Shown: piece after piece, positions 37,454-46,066 of the stretch
Layout of the letters: the number at the start of each line of letters is the position of its first letter
Position numbering within the stretch: the first letter of the stretch is position 1
Source: Mesorhizobium sp. B4-1-4
Lineage (GTDB): Bacteria; Pseudomonadota; Alphaproteobacteria; Rhizobiales; Rhizobiaceae
Direction of reading: 5' to 3'
DNA length: 64,000 nt
Assembly: GCF_006439395.2 (NCBI RefSeq)
Contig: NZ_CP083950.1
Coordinates: 2,728,001 to 2,792,000 of the forward strand
Notes under the pieces: generated by a model
The model's input: the letters and a program-made list of their open reading frames with translations, nothing else
The model's database searches: none
What the model was told of the DNA's origin: nothing
Position numbers and translations under genes: made by a program

Positions 37454-38425
37454 TCAAATTTGAACCGGGGTGAAGCCATAGGCACCGCCGTCCTTGACGA
37501 AGGTGCCGGTGCCCGGGAACGGGAAGTGCGAACCGCAGACGCGGATGTTGTCCGCGATCACCCGGTCGATGATCTTGTGACGCGTGGTGATGGCGGTCGG
37601 CCCATCCTGGTCGTAGCTGCCCTGCCACTCCGGATGCGGCGCGAGAAGCGCCGGCACATACATGGTGTCGGCCGAGACCATGCACTGCTCCTTGCCGGAA
37701 TTGGCGAGGTACACCGAATGGCCGGGCGTATGGCCGGGTGCCGCGATGATCTGGATACCGGGCGCGACCTCGGCGCCGTCCTCGACCAACTTCCAGTTCT
37801 TCCATTTGGGGAAGTTTTCGGCGATGCGCTTGCCGGCCGGCTTGCGGCCTTCCGGCAGTTTCGCCAGCCGGCTGGGGTCGGTCCACCAATTGTATTCGGT
37901 GGCGTTGACGATCAGCTCGGCATTGGGGAACACCGGCGTGTTGGTGCCCTTCTCCATCAGGCCCCAGACATGGTCGGGGTGGAAATGCGAGATCATGATG
38001 GTGTCGATCGCCTTGTAGTCGATGCCGGCGGCGGCCATGTTGGCCGGCAGATGCGTGGCGTTGGTCTGCCACTGGCCGACGCCCGAGCCGGCATCCATCA
38101 TGATCAGCCGGCCGCCCATCTTCAGCACCACGACGGTGAGCGGAATGGGCATGAAGTCGGTGGTCAGCCCCGCCTTGGCGAGCGCCGCCTTGGTGTCGTC
38201 GACCGAGACACCCTTGATGAAGGCCGGATCGTGCGGCTTGCGCCAGATGCCGTCATAGACGGCGGTGACCTCTATGTCGCCGACCGTGTATTTGTAGAAG
38301 CCGACGCTGGGTTCCACCAGCGTTTCGGCGAAAGCGGGGCGAATGAATTCAAGCTTGCCGGCAAGGCCGAAGGCGGCAGCGGCGGCGGCGGACTGAAGCA
38401 CTGTGCGGCGTGTCATGCTGAACAT
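37454..38425 (-). CDS. Tat-exported metallo-beta-lactamase-fold hydrolase
   Basis: 323 residues from ATG 38425 after AGGAG. The N-terminus MFSMTRRTVLQSAAAAAAFGLAG has a twin-arginine export signal. The MBL metal motif reads SHFHPDHVWG (HxHxDH variant with Phe between the histidines), with further ligands in AAPGHTPGHS and CGSHFPFPG. Its secreted form and general layout match the MBL-fold hydrolases that include quorum-quenching lactonases and methyl parathion hydrolase. The substrate is unknown. Confidence 0.9.
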   Translation of the reverse strand: MFSMTRRTVLQSAAAAAAFGLAGKLEFIRPAFAETLVEPSVGFYKYTVGDIEVTAVYDGIWRKPHDPAFIKGVSVDDTKAALAKAGLTTDFMPIPLTVVVLKMGGRLIMMDAGSGVGQWQTNATHLPANMAAAGIDYKAIDTIMISHFHPDHVWGLMEKGTNTPVFPNAELIVNATEYNWWTDPSRLAKLPEGRKPAGKRIAENFPKWKNWKLVEDGAEVAPGIQIIAAPGHTPGHSVYLANSGKEQCMVSADTMYVPALLAPHPEWQGSYDQDGPTAITTRHKIIDRVIADNIRVCGSHFPFPGTGTFVKDGGAYGFTPVQI

Positions 38426-38453
38426 TGGGATCTCCTCTGGTGAGTGGTGGCTG

Positions 38454-38576
38454 TCACGGATGGAAATGGCGGAGGCCCCTGCCCTCCGCCGCTGATTGCG
38501 CGCCATGGGCGCTGCCGGCAAAGGCCGAACTCGAGGCAAGCAGCATCGCAGCCACGCTGAGAGCGAGCTTGGTCAT
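38454..38576 (-). CDS. Short secreted peptide, DUF680-like N-terminus
   Basis: 40 residues. MTKLALSVAAMLLASSSAFAGS is a convincing signal peptide and closely resembles the start of DUF680 proteins, a family I associate with Mesorhizobium. An AAGGAA site lies ahead of ATG 38576. The mature part is only about 20 residues (AQSAAEGRGLRHFHP) and does not look like the rest of DUF680, so the gene may be frameshifted or decayed. It is 28 bp upstream of the MBL-fold gene on the same strand. Confidence 0.5.
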   Translation of the reverse strand: MTKLALSVAAMLLASSSAFAGSAHGAQSAAEGRGLRHFHP

Positions 38577-39135
38577 TCGGTAAGTTCCTTGTCCCGTTTC
38601 CTCGACGCGGGCCGCTGAAATGGCCCCGCTGTAGGGAGGACCCGGCAAGACCGCGCTTTATTCCCGGCTGCGGCGAGATTTTTTTGGAAGGCTGGAATCT
38701 GGTGGCAGCGGCCATGCGGAGAGGGCGCCCAGACACAATCCAGAAACAATATTCAACAGTTCGGAAAAACTGGCGAAAAGATCGGATGGCATAACCATCC
38801 CTCAGCGACCGGAAATTGGCCGCCGCGCGGGCGAACGGGGTTTGGTACGGGGCAATGCAACGAGGTTCGAACGGAAGGTTGGGGGTGCTGTTCGGCATGT
38901 CGGGCGCCGCCGGCAGCGCCGAGGCGATGTGCTCCGTGCCCTGCTCCCGAACATGTGAAGACAGAGCGCCGAATATGTGATATCGGGCCGGCCAAAGAGG
39001 GGTGCGACTCGGCGGTCATCGATCGCCGGTCGGAATTCCAGGCTCTTCCATGATGGAAGCGCCAGTCATTCCACCTCCATCAACAACGGTCAAATTGCAG
39101 CGGCGGCACAGCCGAATGCCTGTCGGCGCGGCGGC
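38577..39135. other. Intergenic region before the NRPS gene
   Basis: About 560 bp with no supported gene on either strand. It separates the divergent DUF680-like gene from the peptide synthetase and should hold the synthetase promoter. The NRPS reading frame is open from 38977, so an earlier start inside this stretch cannot be excluded, but no ribosome site supports one. Confidence 0.5.
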
Positions 39136-42100
39136 ATGAGCGAGATGTGCCTGTTCGGTCAGGACGAGAAAGTTTTGGAAATGGATCACGGTGTCGATGT
39201 CGCCGAACTGGACAGGGAGAGATCGGGCGGAGACCCCGAAGGGGCTCGCCTGGACAGCGTCGATGCACTTGTAAGGATTGCCTCCGGTTCCGGCACGGAT
39301 AAACGCGCCCAGATTTTGACGGGCGCCGATTTCGCCCGGCAGGGTCAGCCCGGTGAGCGGCTCGATGCGGTCTTCGAACAGCTCGCCGCGACGTTCTCCA
39401 CCTTGCCGGCGGTGATCTCCGGGGGGCGTGCCTGGACCTACGAAGAAATGGACAAGCGCGCCAACCAGTTCGCGCGCCTGCTGATCGAACGCGGCGTGCG
39501 GCCCGGTCACCGGGTTGGGCTTATCCTCGACCGGTCGGCGGAAACCTATGTCGCCCTGCTCGGCGTGATGAAGGCGGGCGCGGCCTTCGTGCCGCTGGCC
39601 ACCGCCTTTCCCGAAGAGCGCATGTCGCTCATCATCGAGGACGCCAGCGTGGGGCTGATCGTCACCATCGCCGCCTACGCGTCGCGGGCCGAACTTCTGC
39701 CCGTCCCCTATGTGCTGATCGACAGCGCCGCCGCCGAGATTGCCGCACGGTCCGACGCGCCGCTGGCGCCGCCTGCGGCGGCATCACCCGACGACACCTG
39801 CTACATCCTCTACACGTCGGGCACCACCGGCCGGCCCAAGGGCGTGGTCATCAAGCACCAGAGCTTCGTCAACTTCATACGGGTGGCCGCCGCTTCCTAC
39901 GGATACCAGCCGGGCGACCGCGTCTACCAGGGCATGACCATCGCCTTCGACTTTTCGGCCGAGGAGATCTGGGTGCCGTTCGCCGCCGGCGCGACCGTCG
40001 TGCCGGCGGCGGGCCAGCTGCCGCTGGTAGGCGAGGAGCTCGCGGATTTCCTGCGCCATCACGACATCACCTGCATGGCCTGCAGCCCGACGCTGCTGTC
40101 GTCCATGACCAGCGACGTGCCCAGCCTGCACACGCTGCTGGTCGGCGGCGAGGCCTGCCCGCACAATCTGGTGGTGCGCTGGTCGAAGCCGGGACGGCAG
40201 ATACTCAACACCTATGGCCCGACCGAGGCGACCGTCACGGCGACGATGGCCGCGCTGACGCCGGACAGTCCGGTGACCATCGGCGCGCCGCTGCCCACCT
40301 ATTCGATCGTCATCCTCGACCCGTCCCTGCCGCAACTCGCCGAGCCCGGCGAACTGGGCGAGATCGGCATCGCCGGCATCGGGCTCGCTGTCGGCTATCT
40401 CAACAGGCAGGACCTGACGGAGCAGAAGTTCATCGCCGATTTCGTCGGCCTGCCGAACAATCCGTCGAAACGCATCTACCGCACCGGCGACCTTGGCCGG
40501 ATCAACGACGATGGCGAGATCGAGTATAACGGGCGCATCGACACCCAGGTGAAGATCCGGGGCTATCGCATTGAACTCGGTGAGATCGAGGCGGTGCTGC
40601 TGGATCAGCCGGAGATCGCGCAGGCCGCCGTCACCACCTGGGAGATCGAGCCCGGCCGCGTCGAGCTCGTTGCCTATTACGCGCCCAAGGCCGGCCAGCC
40701 GCCGCTGTCGCGCGCCGACATTGCCCAGACGATGAAGCGGCGCCTGCCGGACTATATGGTGCCCTCCTATCTGGAGGAACTGCCGGCGATCCCGATGACA
40801 GTCTCCAACAAGATCGACCTGCGCCAGCTGCCGAAGCCGACAAGTGTGCGGCTGTCGGTCGGCCGCACGATGGTGGCGCCCGGCAATGACGACGAGCGCT
40901 TCCTGGCCGATGCGCTGTGCGCCGTGCTGAAATTCGACGACGTGTCCGTCGAGGACAATTTCTTCGACGATCTCGGCGCCAACTCGCTGCTCATGGCCCA
41001 TTTCTGCGCGCGCGTGCGCACCAGGAAGGAATGGGCCACGACCTCCATGCGCGACATCTATCTCTACCCGACGGTGGCGCGCCTGGCCAAGCACCTGCGC
41101 GTGCCGGAAGAGATGACGACGGCCACCAACGAGCCCGTCCTCACCCGCCAGGCATCGAATTTCGCCTACTGGACCTGTGGAATGGCGCAGCTGCTGTTTT
41201 ACGGGGTCTACAGCTATTTAGCGCTCTGGGCAGTCAATCACGGGCTCAACTGGGTCTATGACGCGCTCGACGACCCGGTCCAGCTCTATCTGCGCTGCGT
41301 GGCGCTTTCAGCCGGTGTGTTCTTCGGCATGTCGGGCTTCGCCGTCGCCGCCAAATGGCTGCTGGTCGGCCGCTGGAAGGCCGAGGCGTTCCCGATCTGG
41401 GGCCTGCGCTACTATCGCTTCTGGGTGGTCAAGACGTTGATCCGCTCGGCGCCGGTCGTCCTGTTCCGCGGCAGCCCGCTCTACAGCCTCTATCTGCAGC
41501 TGCTGGGAACCAGGATCGGCAAGAACGCGGTCATCGAATCCCGCTCCGTGCCGGTCTGCACCGATCTGATCTCCATCGGCGCCCGGACCATCCTGCGCAA
41601 GGAATCGATGATCCTCGGCTACCGCGCCCAGTCCGGCTATATCCACACCGGGCCGCTGACCATCGGCCGCGATGCCTTCGTCGGCGTCGGCTGCACGATC
41701 GACATCGACACCTCGATCGGCGACGGCGGCCAGCTCGGCCATTCTTCCTCGCTGCAGCGCGGGCAAAGCATTCCCGACGGCGAGCACTGGCATGGGTCGC
41801 CGGCCGTGCCGACCACGGCGGACTATTGCAAGATGCGCAACGTCAATCCGTCCAACATCCGCCGCTTCCTCTTCGAGGCGGCGCATCTGGTCGGCCTGTT
41901 TGCCATCGTCACCCCCCTGCCGCTGCTGTTCCACAGCTACTGGGAAAATGTCGGCGACGACTATCAGGAGACGATCGGCGTAGTCGCGATCGGCACCACG
42001 GTCACGCTCTTCGGCTATATCGCCGCCGCCTTCCTCGCCGCGACGCTGATACCGCGCCTGACGAACCTGATCCTGAAGCCAGGCCGCACCTACACGCTCT

Positions 42101-43299
42101 ACGGTTTCCGCTACTGGCTGCAGACCGTCGCCGAATTCACCAGCAACTCCCGCGTGCTCGGGCTGTTGTTCGGCGACAGCTCGGCGATCGTGCACTACAT
42201 GCGCGCCATCGGCTGGAAGCTGAACAAGGTGGTGCAGACCGGCTCCAACTTCGGCTCCAACCAGCAGCACGAAAACCCGCTTCTGTGCGAGATCGGCACC
42301 CAGACCATGGTGTCGGACGGGCTGTTCATGATCAACATGCACAAATCCGCCACCGCCTTCAGGCTGGAGCGGACGAAGATCGGCGAACGCAACTATCTCG
42401 GCAACAACATCTACTATCCGCCGGATGGACGCACGGGCGACAACTGCCTGCTCGGCACCAAGGTGATGATCCCGGTCGACGGGCCGTTGCGCGAGAATGT
42501 CGGGCTCCTGGGCTCGCCTCCCTTCGAAATCCCCCGCATGGTGAACCGCGACAAGGAGCTTATAGCCGGCATCGACGAGGAAGACCGGCGTCAGCGCATC
42601 CCGCACAAGAACCTGCACAATCTGGTGACGGTGGCCCTGTTCATGGCGGTCCAATGGGTCATGCTGTTCGCCACGCTGGCGATCTGGGACCGCGCGTTGA
42701 ACTACTATACCGAATGGGCCGAAGTCGCGCTCTTCGTCGCCGTGCTCTTGACGTCCGCGATCACCATTCCGTTCTACATCCTGGTCGAGCGAGCCAGTCT
42801 CGGCTTCGGCAGGCTGAAGCCGCGGATGACGACGATCTACGATGTCACGTTCTGGCGCCATGAACGCCACTGGAAGCTTGCGGATTCGCCGATCGTGCGC
42901 TTGTTCAGCGGCACGCCTTTCCGGCCGATGATCCTGCGCCTGCTGGGTGTGAAGGTGGGCAAGCGCGTCTATGACGGCGGCGCCAACCTGACCGAACGCT
43001 CCCTGGTGGAGATCGGCGACGACGTCACCCTCAACGAGGGCTGCGTCATCCAGGCCCACTCGCTGGAAGAAGGTGCGTTCAAGTCCGACTACATCCGCAT
43101 CGGCAAGGGCTGCACGCTCGGACCGTCCGCCTTTGTCCATTACGGCGTCGTGATGGGCGAAGGCTCGGTGGCCGATGTCGACGCCTTCGTGATGAAGGGC
43201 GAGGAGCTGGAGCCCTACTCCATCTGGCGCGGCAACCCGGCCAAGCTGCACCGGTTCGTCGAACCGGTCACGGACGGTGGCGCCAAGGCCTCCGCTTGA
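39136..43299 (+). CDS. Pls/PosA family non-ribosomal peptide synthetase
   Basis: About 1387 residues from ATG 39136; ATGs at 39145 and 39181 are alternatives and none has a strong ribosome site. A single adenylation domain (about 70-580) shows core motifs LYTSGTTGRPKGVVIKH (about 223), YGPTEATVTATM (about 360), YRTGDLGR and KIRGYRIELGEIE (about 448-480), and the A10 lysine in NKIDL (about 559). A carrier domain has DLGANSL with Ser617 as phosphopantetheine site. There is no standard condensation or thioesterase domain. Instead come several membrane segments and three left-handed-beta-helix-like blocks with TRIGKNAVIESR, KIGERNYLGNNIYY and RIGKGCTLGPSAF. This layout is that of epsilon-poly-lysine synthetase Pls. 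The product is probably a short cationic homopolymer; the amino acid is not determined. Confidence 0.93.
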   Translation: MSEMCLFGQDEKVLEMDHGVDVAELDRERSGGDPEGARLDSVDALVRIASGSGTDKRAQILTGADFARQGQPGERLDAVFEQLAATFSTLPAVISGGRAWTYEEMDKRANQFARLLIERGVRPGHRVGLILDRSAETYVALLGVMKAGAAFVPLATAFPEERMSLIIEDASVGLIVTIAAYASRAELLPVPYVLIDSAAAEIAARSDAPLAPPAAASPDDTCYILYTSGTTGRPKGVVIKHQSFVNFIRVAAASYGYQPGDRVYQGMTIAFDFSAEEIWVPFAAGATVVPAAGQLPLVGEELADFLRHHDITCMACSPTLLSSMTSDVPSLHTLLVGGEACPHNLVVRWSKPGRQILNTYGPTEATVTATMAALTPDSPVTIGAPLPTYSIVILDPSLPQLAEPGELGEIGIAGIGLAVGYLNRQDLTEQKFIADFVGLPNNPSKRIYRTGDLGRINDDGEIEYNGRIDTQVKIRGYRIELGEIEAVLLDQPEIAQAAVTTWEIEPGRVELVAYYAPKAGQPPLSRADIAQTMKRRLPDYMVPSYLEELPAIPMTVSNKIDLRQLPKPTSVRLSVGRTMVAPGNDDERFLADALCAVLKFDDVSVEDNFFDDLGANSLLMAHFCARVRTRKEWATTSMRDIYLYPTVARLAKHLRVPEEMTTATNEPVLTRQASNFAYWTCGMAQLLFYGVYSYLALWAVNHGLNWVYDALDDPVQLYLRCVALSAGVFFGMSGFAVAAKWLLVGRWKAEAFPIWGLRYYRFWVVKTLIRSAPVVLFRGSPLYSLYLQLLGTRIGKNAVIESRSVPVCTDLISIGARTILRKESMILGYRAQSGYIHTGPLTIGRDAFVGVGCTIDIDTSIGDGGQLGHSSSLQRGQSIPDGEHWHGSPAVPTTADYCKMRNVNPSNIRRFLFEAAHLVGLFAIVTPLPLLFHSYWENVGDDYQETIGVVAIGTTVTLFGYIAAAFLAATLIPRLTNLILKPGRTYTLYGFRYWLQTVAEFTSNSRVLGLLFGDSSAIVHYMRAIGWKLNKVVQTGSNFGSNQQHENPLLCEIGTQTMVSDGLFMINMHKSATAFRLERTKIGERNYLGNNIYYPPDGRTGDNCLLGTKVMIPVDGPLRENVGLLGSPPFEIPRMVNRDKELIAGIDEEDRRQRIPHKNLHNLVTVALFMAVQWVMLFATLAIWDRALNYYTEWAEVALFVAVLLTSAITIPFYILVERASLGFGRLKPRMTTIYDVTFWRHERHWKLADSPIVRLFSGTPFRPMILRLLGVKVGKRVYDGGANLTERSLVEIGDDVTLNEGCVIQAHSLEEGAFKSDYIRIGKGCTLGPSAFVHYGVVMGEGSVADVDAFVMKGEELEPYSIWRGNPAKLHRFVEPVTDGGAKASA

Positions 43300-43829
43300 G
43301 GCCCGGCATGGCCATCGGGAGAGCCGGCCTCGAGGTCCCGGGGACGGCGCCTTTGACGGGTCGTCCGGCCAACACCGTGGATATCCGTCTCGCTCCAGTG
43401 ACCAAGGCCAACCGGGCCCTGGTCGCGTCGCTGGAACTGGCCCCGGACCAGGTGGATTTTGTCGCCAGCAATGCGGAATCGCTGAAGGAGGCGCGGTCCG
43501 ACCGGGATGCAAGGCCCCGCGTCGTGATGGCCGGCGACCGTGTCGTCGGCTTCCTGATGTACGAGGCGCCCGACGATGACGACGAGGCGCGCATCTACCG
43601 CTTCATGATCGACCGCGCCTGGCAGGGCAGAGGCTATGGCAAGGCCGCGTTGCGCCAGGTGCTGGACGAGATCGCCGGGCTCGGCCATATCAGCCACGTT
43701 TCGATTTGCTACGAACCGGAGAACGAAGCGGCGCGCCGGCTCTATCGCGCCGCCGGTTTCCTCGAAGAAGGTCTCGACGAGGACGGCGAAATGATCGCCG
43801 ACCTCGTCCTGCCGGCGGACGGTCGTTGA
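43296..43829 (+). CDS. GNAT acetyltransferase, polyamine-type
   Basis: Up to 177 residues from a TTG overlapping the NRPS stop; an ATG at 43308 is equally likely. The acetyl-CoA-binding core YRFMIDRAWQGRGYGKAALR and the C-terminal CYEPENEAARRLYRAAGFLEEG are standard GNAT motifs. The N-terminal segment LAPDQVDFVASNAESLKEA resembles spermine/spermidine acetyltransferases of the BltD/PaiA type. Given the coupling to the Pls-like synthetase, it may acetylate the peptide product or its amine-bearing precursor, either as tailoring or self-protection; this is inference. Confidence 0.87.
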   Translation: MRPGMAIGRAGLEVPGTAPLTGRPANTVDIRLAPVTKANRALVASLELAPDQVDFVASNAESLKEARSDRDARPRVVMAGDRVVGFLMYEAPDDDDEARIYRFMIDRAWQGRGYGKAALRQVLDEIAGLGHISHVSICYEPENEAARRLYRAAGFLEEGLDEDGEMIADLVLPADGR

Positions 43830-44470
43830 CGCGGCCGCCCTCCGCCGAAGGCGCGCTGCTCGAGGCCATGGCGGCTATCGCGCCCGGCGGCGTCCGGACC
43901 GGATGCCGGTTGATACGCGAGACCGACGAAGCCCATCTCATGCCCGAGGAAGCGCGCTCCCTCCCCGCGCGCCAGCCGGCGATGCGGCGCGCCAGCGGCG
44001 CGGCGCGCTTGGTCGCGCACAGGCTGCTGGCCGATATCGGCATCCGCGACGTCGCCATCTTGCGCGCGCCGTCGGGCGCTCCGGTCTGGCCGCGCGGCAT
44101 AACGGGTTCGCTCGCCCATGACGACGAGATGGCCGTGGCGGCGGTCGCACCCGTCGGCCGCATCCGCTCGCTGGGCATCGACGTCGAACCCGCCCAACCT
44201 CTGCCGGACGACATTTTCGAAATCGTCTCGACAAACGCCGATCAGATCGGCACGGCCGACCGCCTGCTTGCCGGCCGCATCCTCTTCTGCGCCAAGGAGG
44301 CGGTCTACAAGGCGGCCTATCCGCTCGATCGCCAGATCCTCGGCTATGAGGATATCGCCGTTGACCTCGGCACGGGCCGCGCGATGACGAGGACGGGCCG
44401 CAAGGTCAACCTCGCCTATTGCGTCGCCCCGCGCGTGGTGGTGCTAGCGTTTGTTGATGGCGCAGATTAG
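43826..44470 (+). CDS. 4'-phosphopantetheinyl transferase (EntD/Sfp type)
   Basis: About 214 residues if started at the TTG overlapping the GNAT stop, or 200 from ATG 43868. Magnesium and CoA-binding motifs are seen: GSLAHDDEMAVAAV, LGIDVEPAQPL and FCAKEAVYKAAYPL. It transfers the phosphopantetheine arm of CoA to carrier-protein serine, here most likely Ser617 of the upstream synthetase. The three genes overlap by a few bases and form one operon, which supports a dedicated activating enzyme. Confidence 0.92.
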   Translation: MTRPPSAEGALLEAMAAIAPGGVRTGCRLIRETDEAHLMPEEARSLPARQPAMRRASGAARLVAHRLLADIGIRDVAILRAPSGAPVWPRGITGSLAHDDEMAVAAVAPVGRIRSLGIDVEPAQPLPDDIFEIVSTNADQIGTADRLLAGRILFCAKEAVYKAAYPLDRQILGYEDIAVDLGTGRAMTRTGRKVNLAYCVAPRVVVLAFVDGAD

Positions 44471-44512
44471 GCGGTGAACTCATTAGCGCGAAATGACCGA
44501 ACTTGGTGGAAA

Positions 44513-44803
44513 TCAGTCATCCCGCGATGCGGTTGGCCCAAGAGTAGGAAAACGAAGCGGGGTTGCCGGATCAAGCCCGACCTCAGCAACTCGTAGCGGT
44601 ATAACACAATCGTCTGAATGAGCGCGACCGGGCCAATTTCCCCATTTGACTTCCGCCATAAACCTACGCCCGCGACATTGGACCTCAATCAAATCACCGA
44701 CCACCGGAGCCGGTCCAGCAAATCGGTTTTCATCTTCACGAAGCTCACGCTCCGTGACTACTTCGCCATCCTTTAGCGCAATACGCTTCACCCAATAGGC
44801 CAT
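44513..44803 (-). CDS. Hypothetical 96-residue protein
   Basis: A frame starting MAYWVKRIALKDGEVVTERE with a plausible beta-rich fold (VVGDLIEVQCRGRRFMAEVKWGNW) but no motif I recognise. Codon use has lower GC at third positions than its neighbours and no strong ribosome site precedes the ATG, which suggests recently acquired or weakly expressed DNA. It lies between the NRPS operon and the IS630 copy. Confidence 0.5.
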   Translation of the reverse strand: MAYWVKRIALKDGEVVTERELREDENRFAGPAPVVGDLIEVQCRGRRFMAEVKWGNWPGRAHSDDCVIPLRVAEVGLDPATPLRFPTLGPTASRDD

Positions 44804-44902
44804 AGCGACGTTTTAGTTCCCGCGTGTGAGATGGTCCAGTCAGGTTCAAACCGATGACCGCTTGCGCAGTCCGCACTCGTTACGCGATAGTGACTCTACG
44901 TC

Positions 44903-46001
44903 CTAGTCACCTGAATCTGAAGTTCGGTTCATTGTCTTCTGGCAGAAGCGCTTGACCGACGCGAGGATTTGGTCGGCGGATTTGACCCATTTGTATGGGG
45001 TCGGGTTCTCGTTGTGGGTTTCGATGAAGGCGTCGATATCAGCTTCCAGTTCTGCGGTGGAACGGTGTACGCCGCGCTGCAACTGCTTTCGCGTCAGCTC
45101 TGCGAACCACCGCTCGACCTGATTGATCCAGGATGCCGACGTTGGCGTGAAGTGAACATGCCAGTGTGGACGGCGCGCGAGCCAAGCCTTGATCCTCGGC
45201 GTCTTGTGGGTCGCATAGTTGTCCATCACCAGATGCACGTCCGGGCCATTGGGCATTTCGGTGTCGATCCGCTTCAGGAAGTCGAGGAATTCGGTGGCCC
45301 GGTGACGCTTGTAGCAATGACCTATCACCGCCCCAGTGGCAACATCGAGCGCGGCGAACAGAGAAGTCGTGCCGTTGCGAACATAAGTATGAGTACGCCG
45401 TTCGGCGACGCCCGGTGCCATAGGCAGAACCGGCTGCTCGCGATCCAATGCCTGGATTTGCGATTTCTCATCCACGCATAGCACGATCGCCCGGTCCGGT
45501 GGTGACATATAGAGGCCGACGATGTCCTGCACCTTATCAACGAAGAGCGGATCGGAGGAAAGCTTGAATGTCTCGGTACGATGCGGCTGCAGGCCAAACG
45601 CGGTCCAGATCCGACGGATGGTGGTATGAGAAAGGCCGCGGTCGGCTGCCATCGAACGGATGGACCAGTGCGTGGCATCCTTGGGGAGTGGTGTTCAACG
45701 TACGCTCGACGACCTGAGCAACCTGGGCATCGGAGACAGTTCGCGGTCGACCGGTACGATATTCATCTGTCAGCCCTTCAATACCATCCTGTACGAACCG
45801 ACGGCGCCACTTGCCAACCGTGTGCTCGTGAACACCCAGGCGTTCGGCAACGTCTTTGCTTTGCAAACCCTGCGCGCACAGCAAGACCATCCGGCATCGA
45901 TCCGACAAGGAGCGCGGCGCCTTATGCCGGCGCACCTGAGATTCGAGGAAACCTCTATCCGCGTCGCTTAGAACGACAAGGTCCGCCTGCCTGCCAGCCA
46001 T
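44903..46001 (-). CDS. IS630 family transposase, in two frames
   Basis: Two overlapping frames together make a full IS630-type transposase. The first (46001 down to about 45685) has the helix-turn-helix part, with [22 protein letters not shown]. The second (about 45685 to 44903) carries the DDE catalytic domain: [24 protein letters not shown] and [13 protein letters not shown]. The switch is at a GGGG run (45683-45686; CCCC on the coding strand) and needs a +1 shift to join TTP with [11 protein letters not shown]. This may be a programmed frameshift or an inactivating insertion of one base. The stop codon is completed by the duplicated target TA plus a flanking base. Confidence 0.85.
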
Positions 46002-46066
46002 GAATCAAACTCCTGCTCTTGTGACAGAAGCCAAACAAAATGAAGCTTACTTTTGTTCCAGGGGAC
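44906..46066 (-). mobile_element. IS630 family insertion sequence, about 1161 bp
   Basis: Bounded on both sides by TA (44904-44905 and 46067-46068), the target duplicated by this family. The ends are imperfect inverted repeats: GTCACCTGAATCTGAAGT inward from the left and, on the other strand, GTCCCCTGGAACAAAAGT from the right, with further matching TTCATT. The size fits the family. The element is inserted exactly at the stop codon of the lysine aminomutase-like gene. Confidence 0.85.

Noticed and set aside
41308..43512. 734-codon minus-strand frame
   Set aside because: Antisense to the NRPS, whose frame carries all adenylation and carrier motifs.
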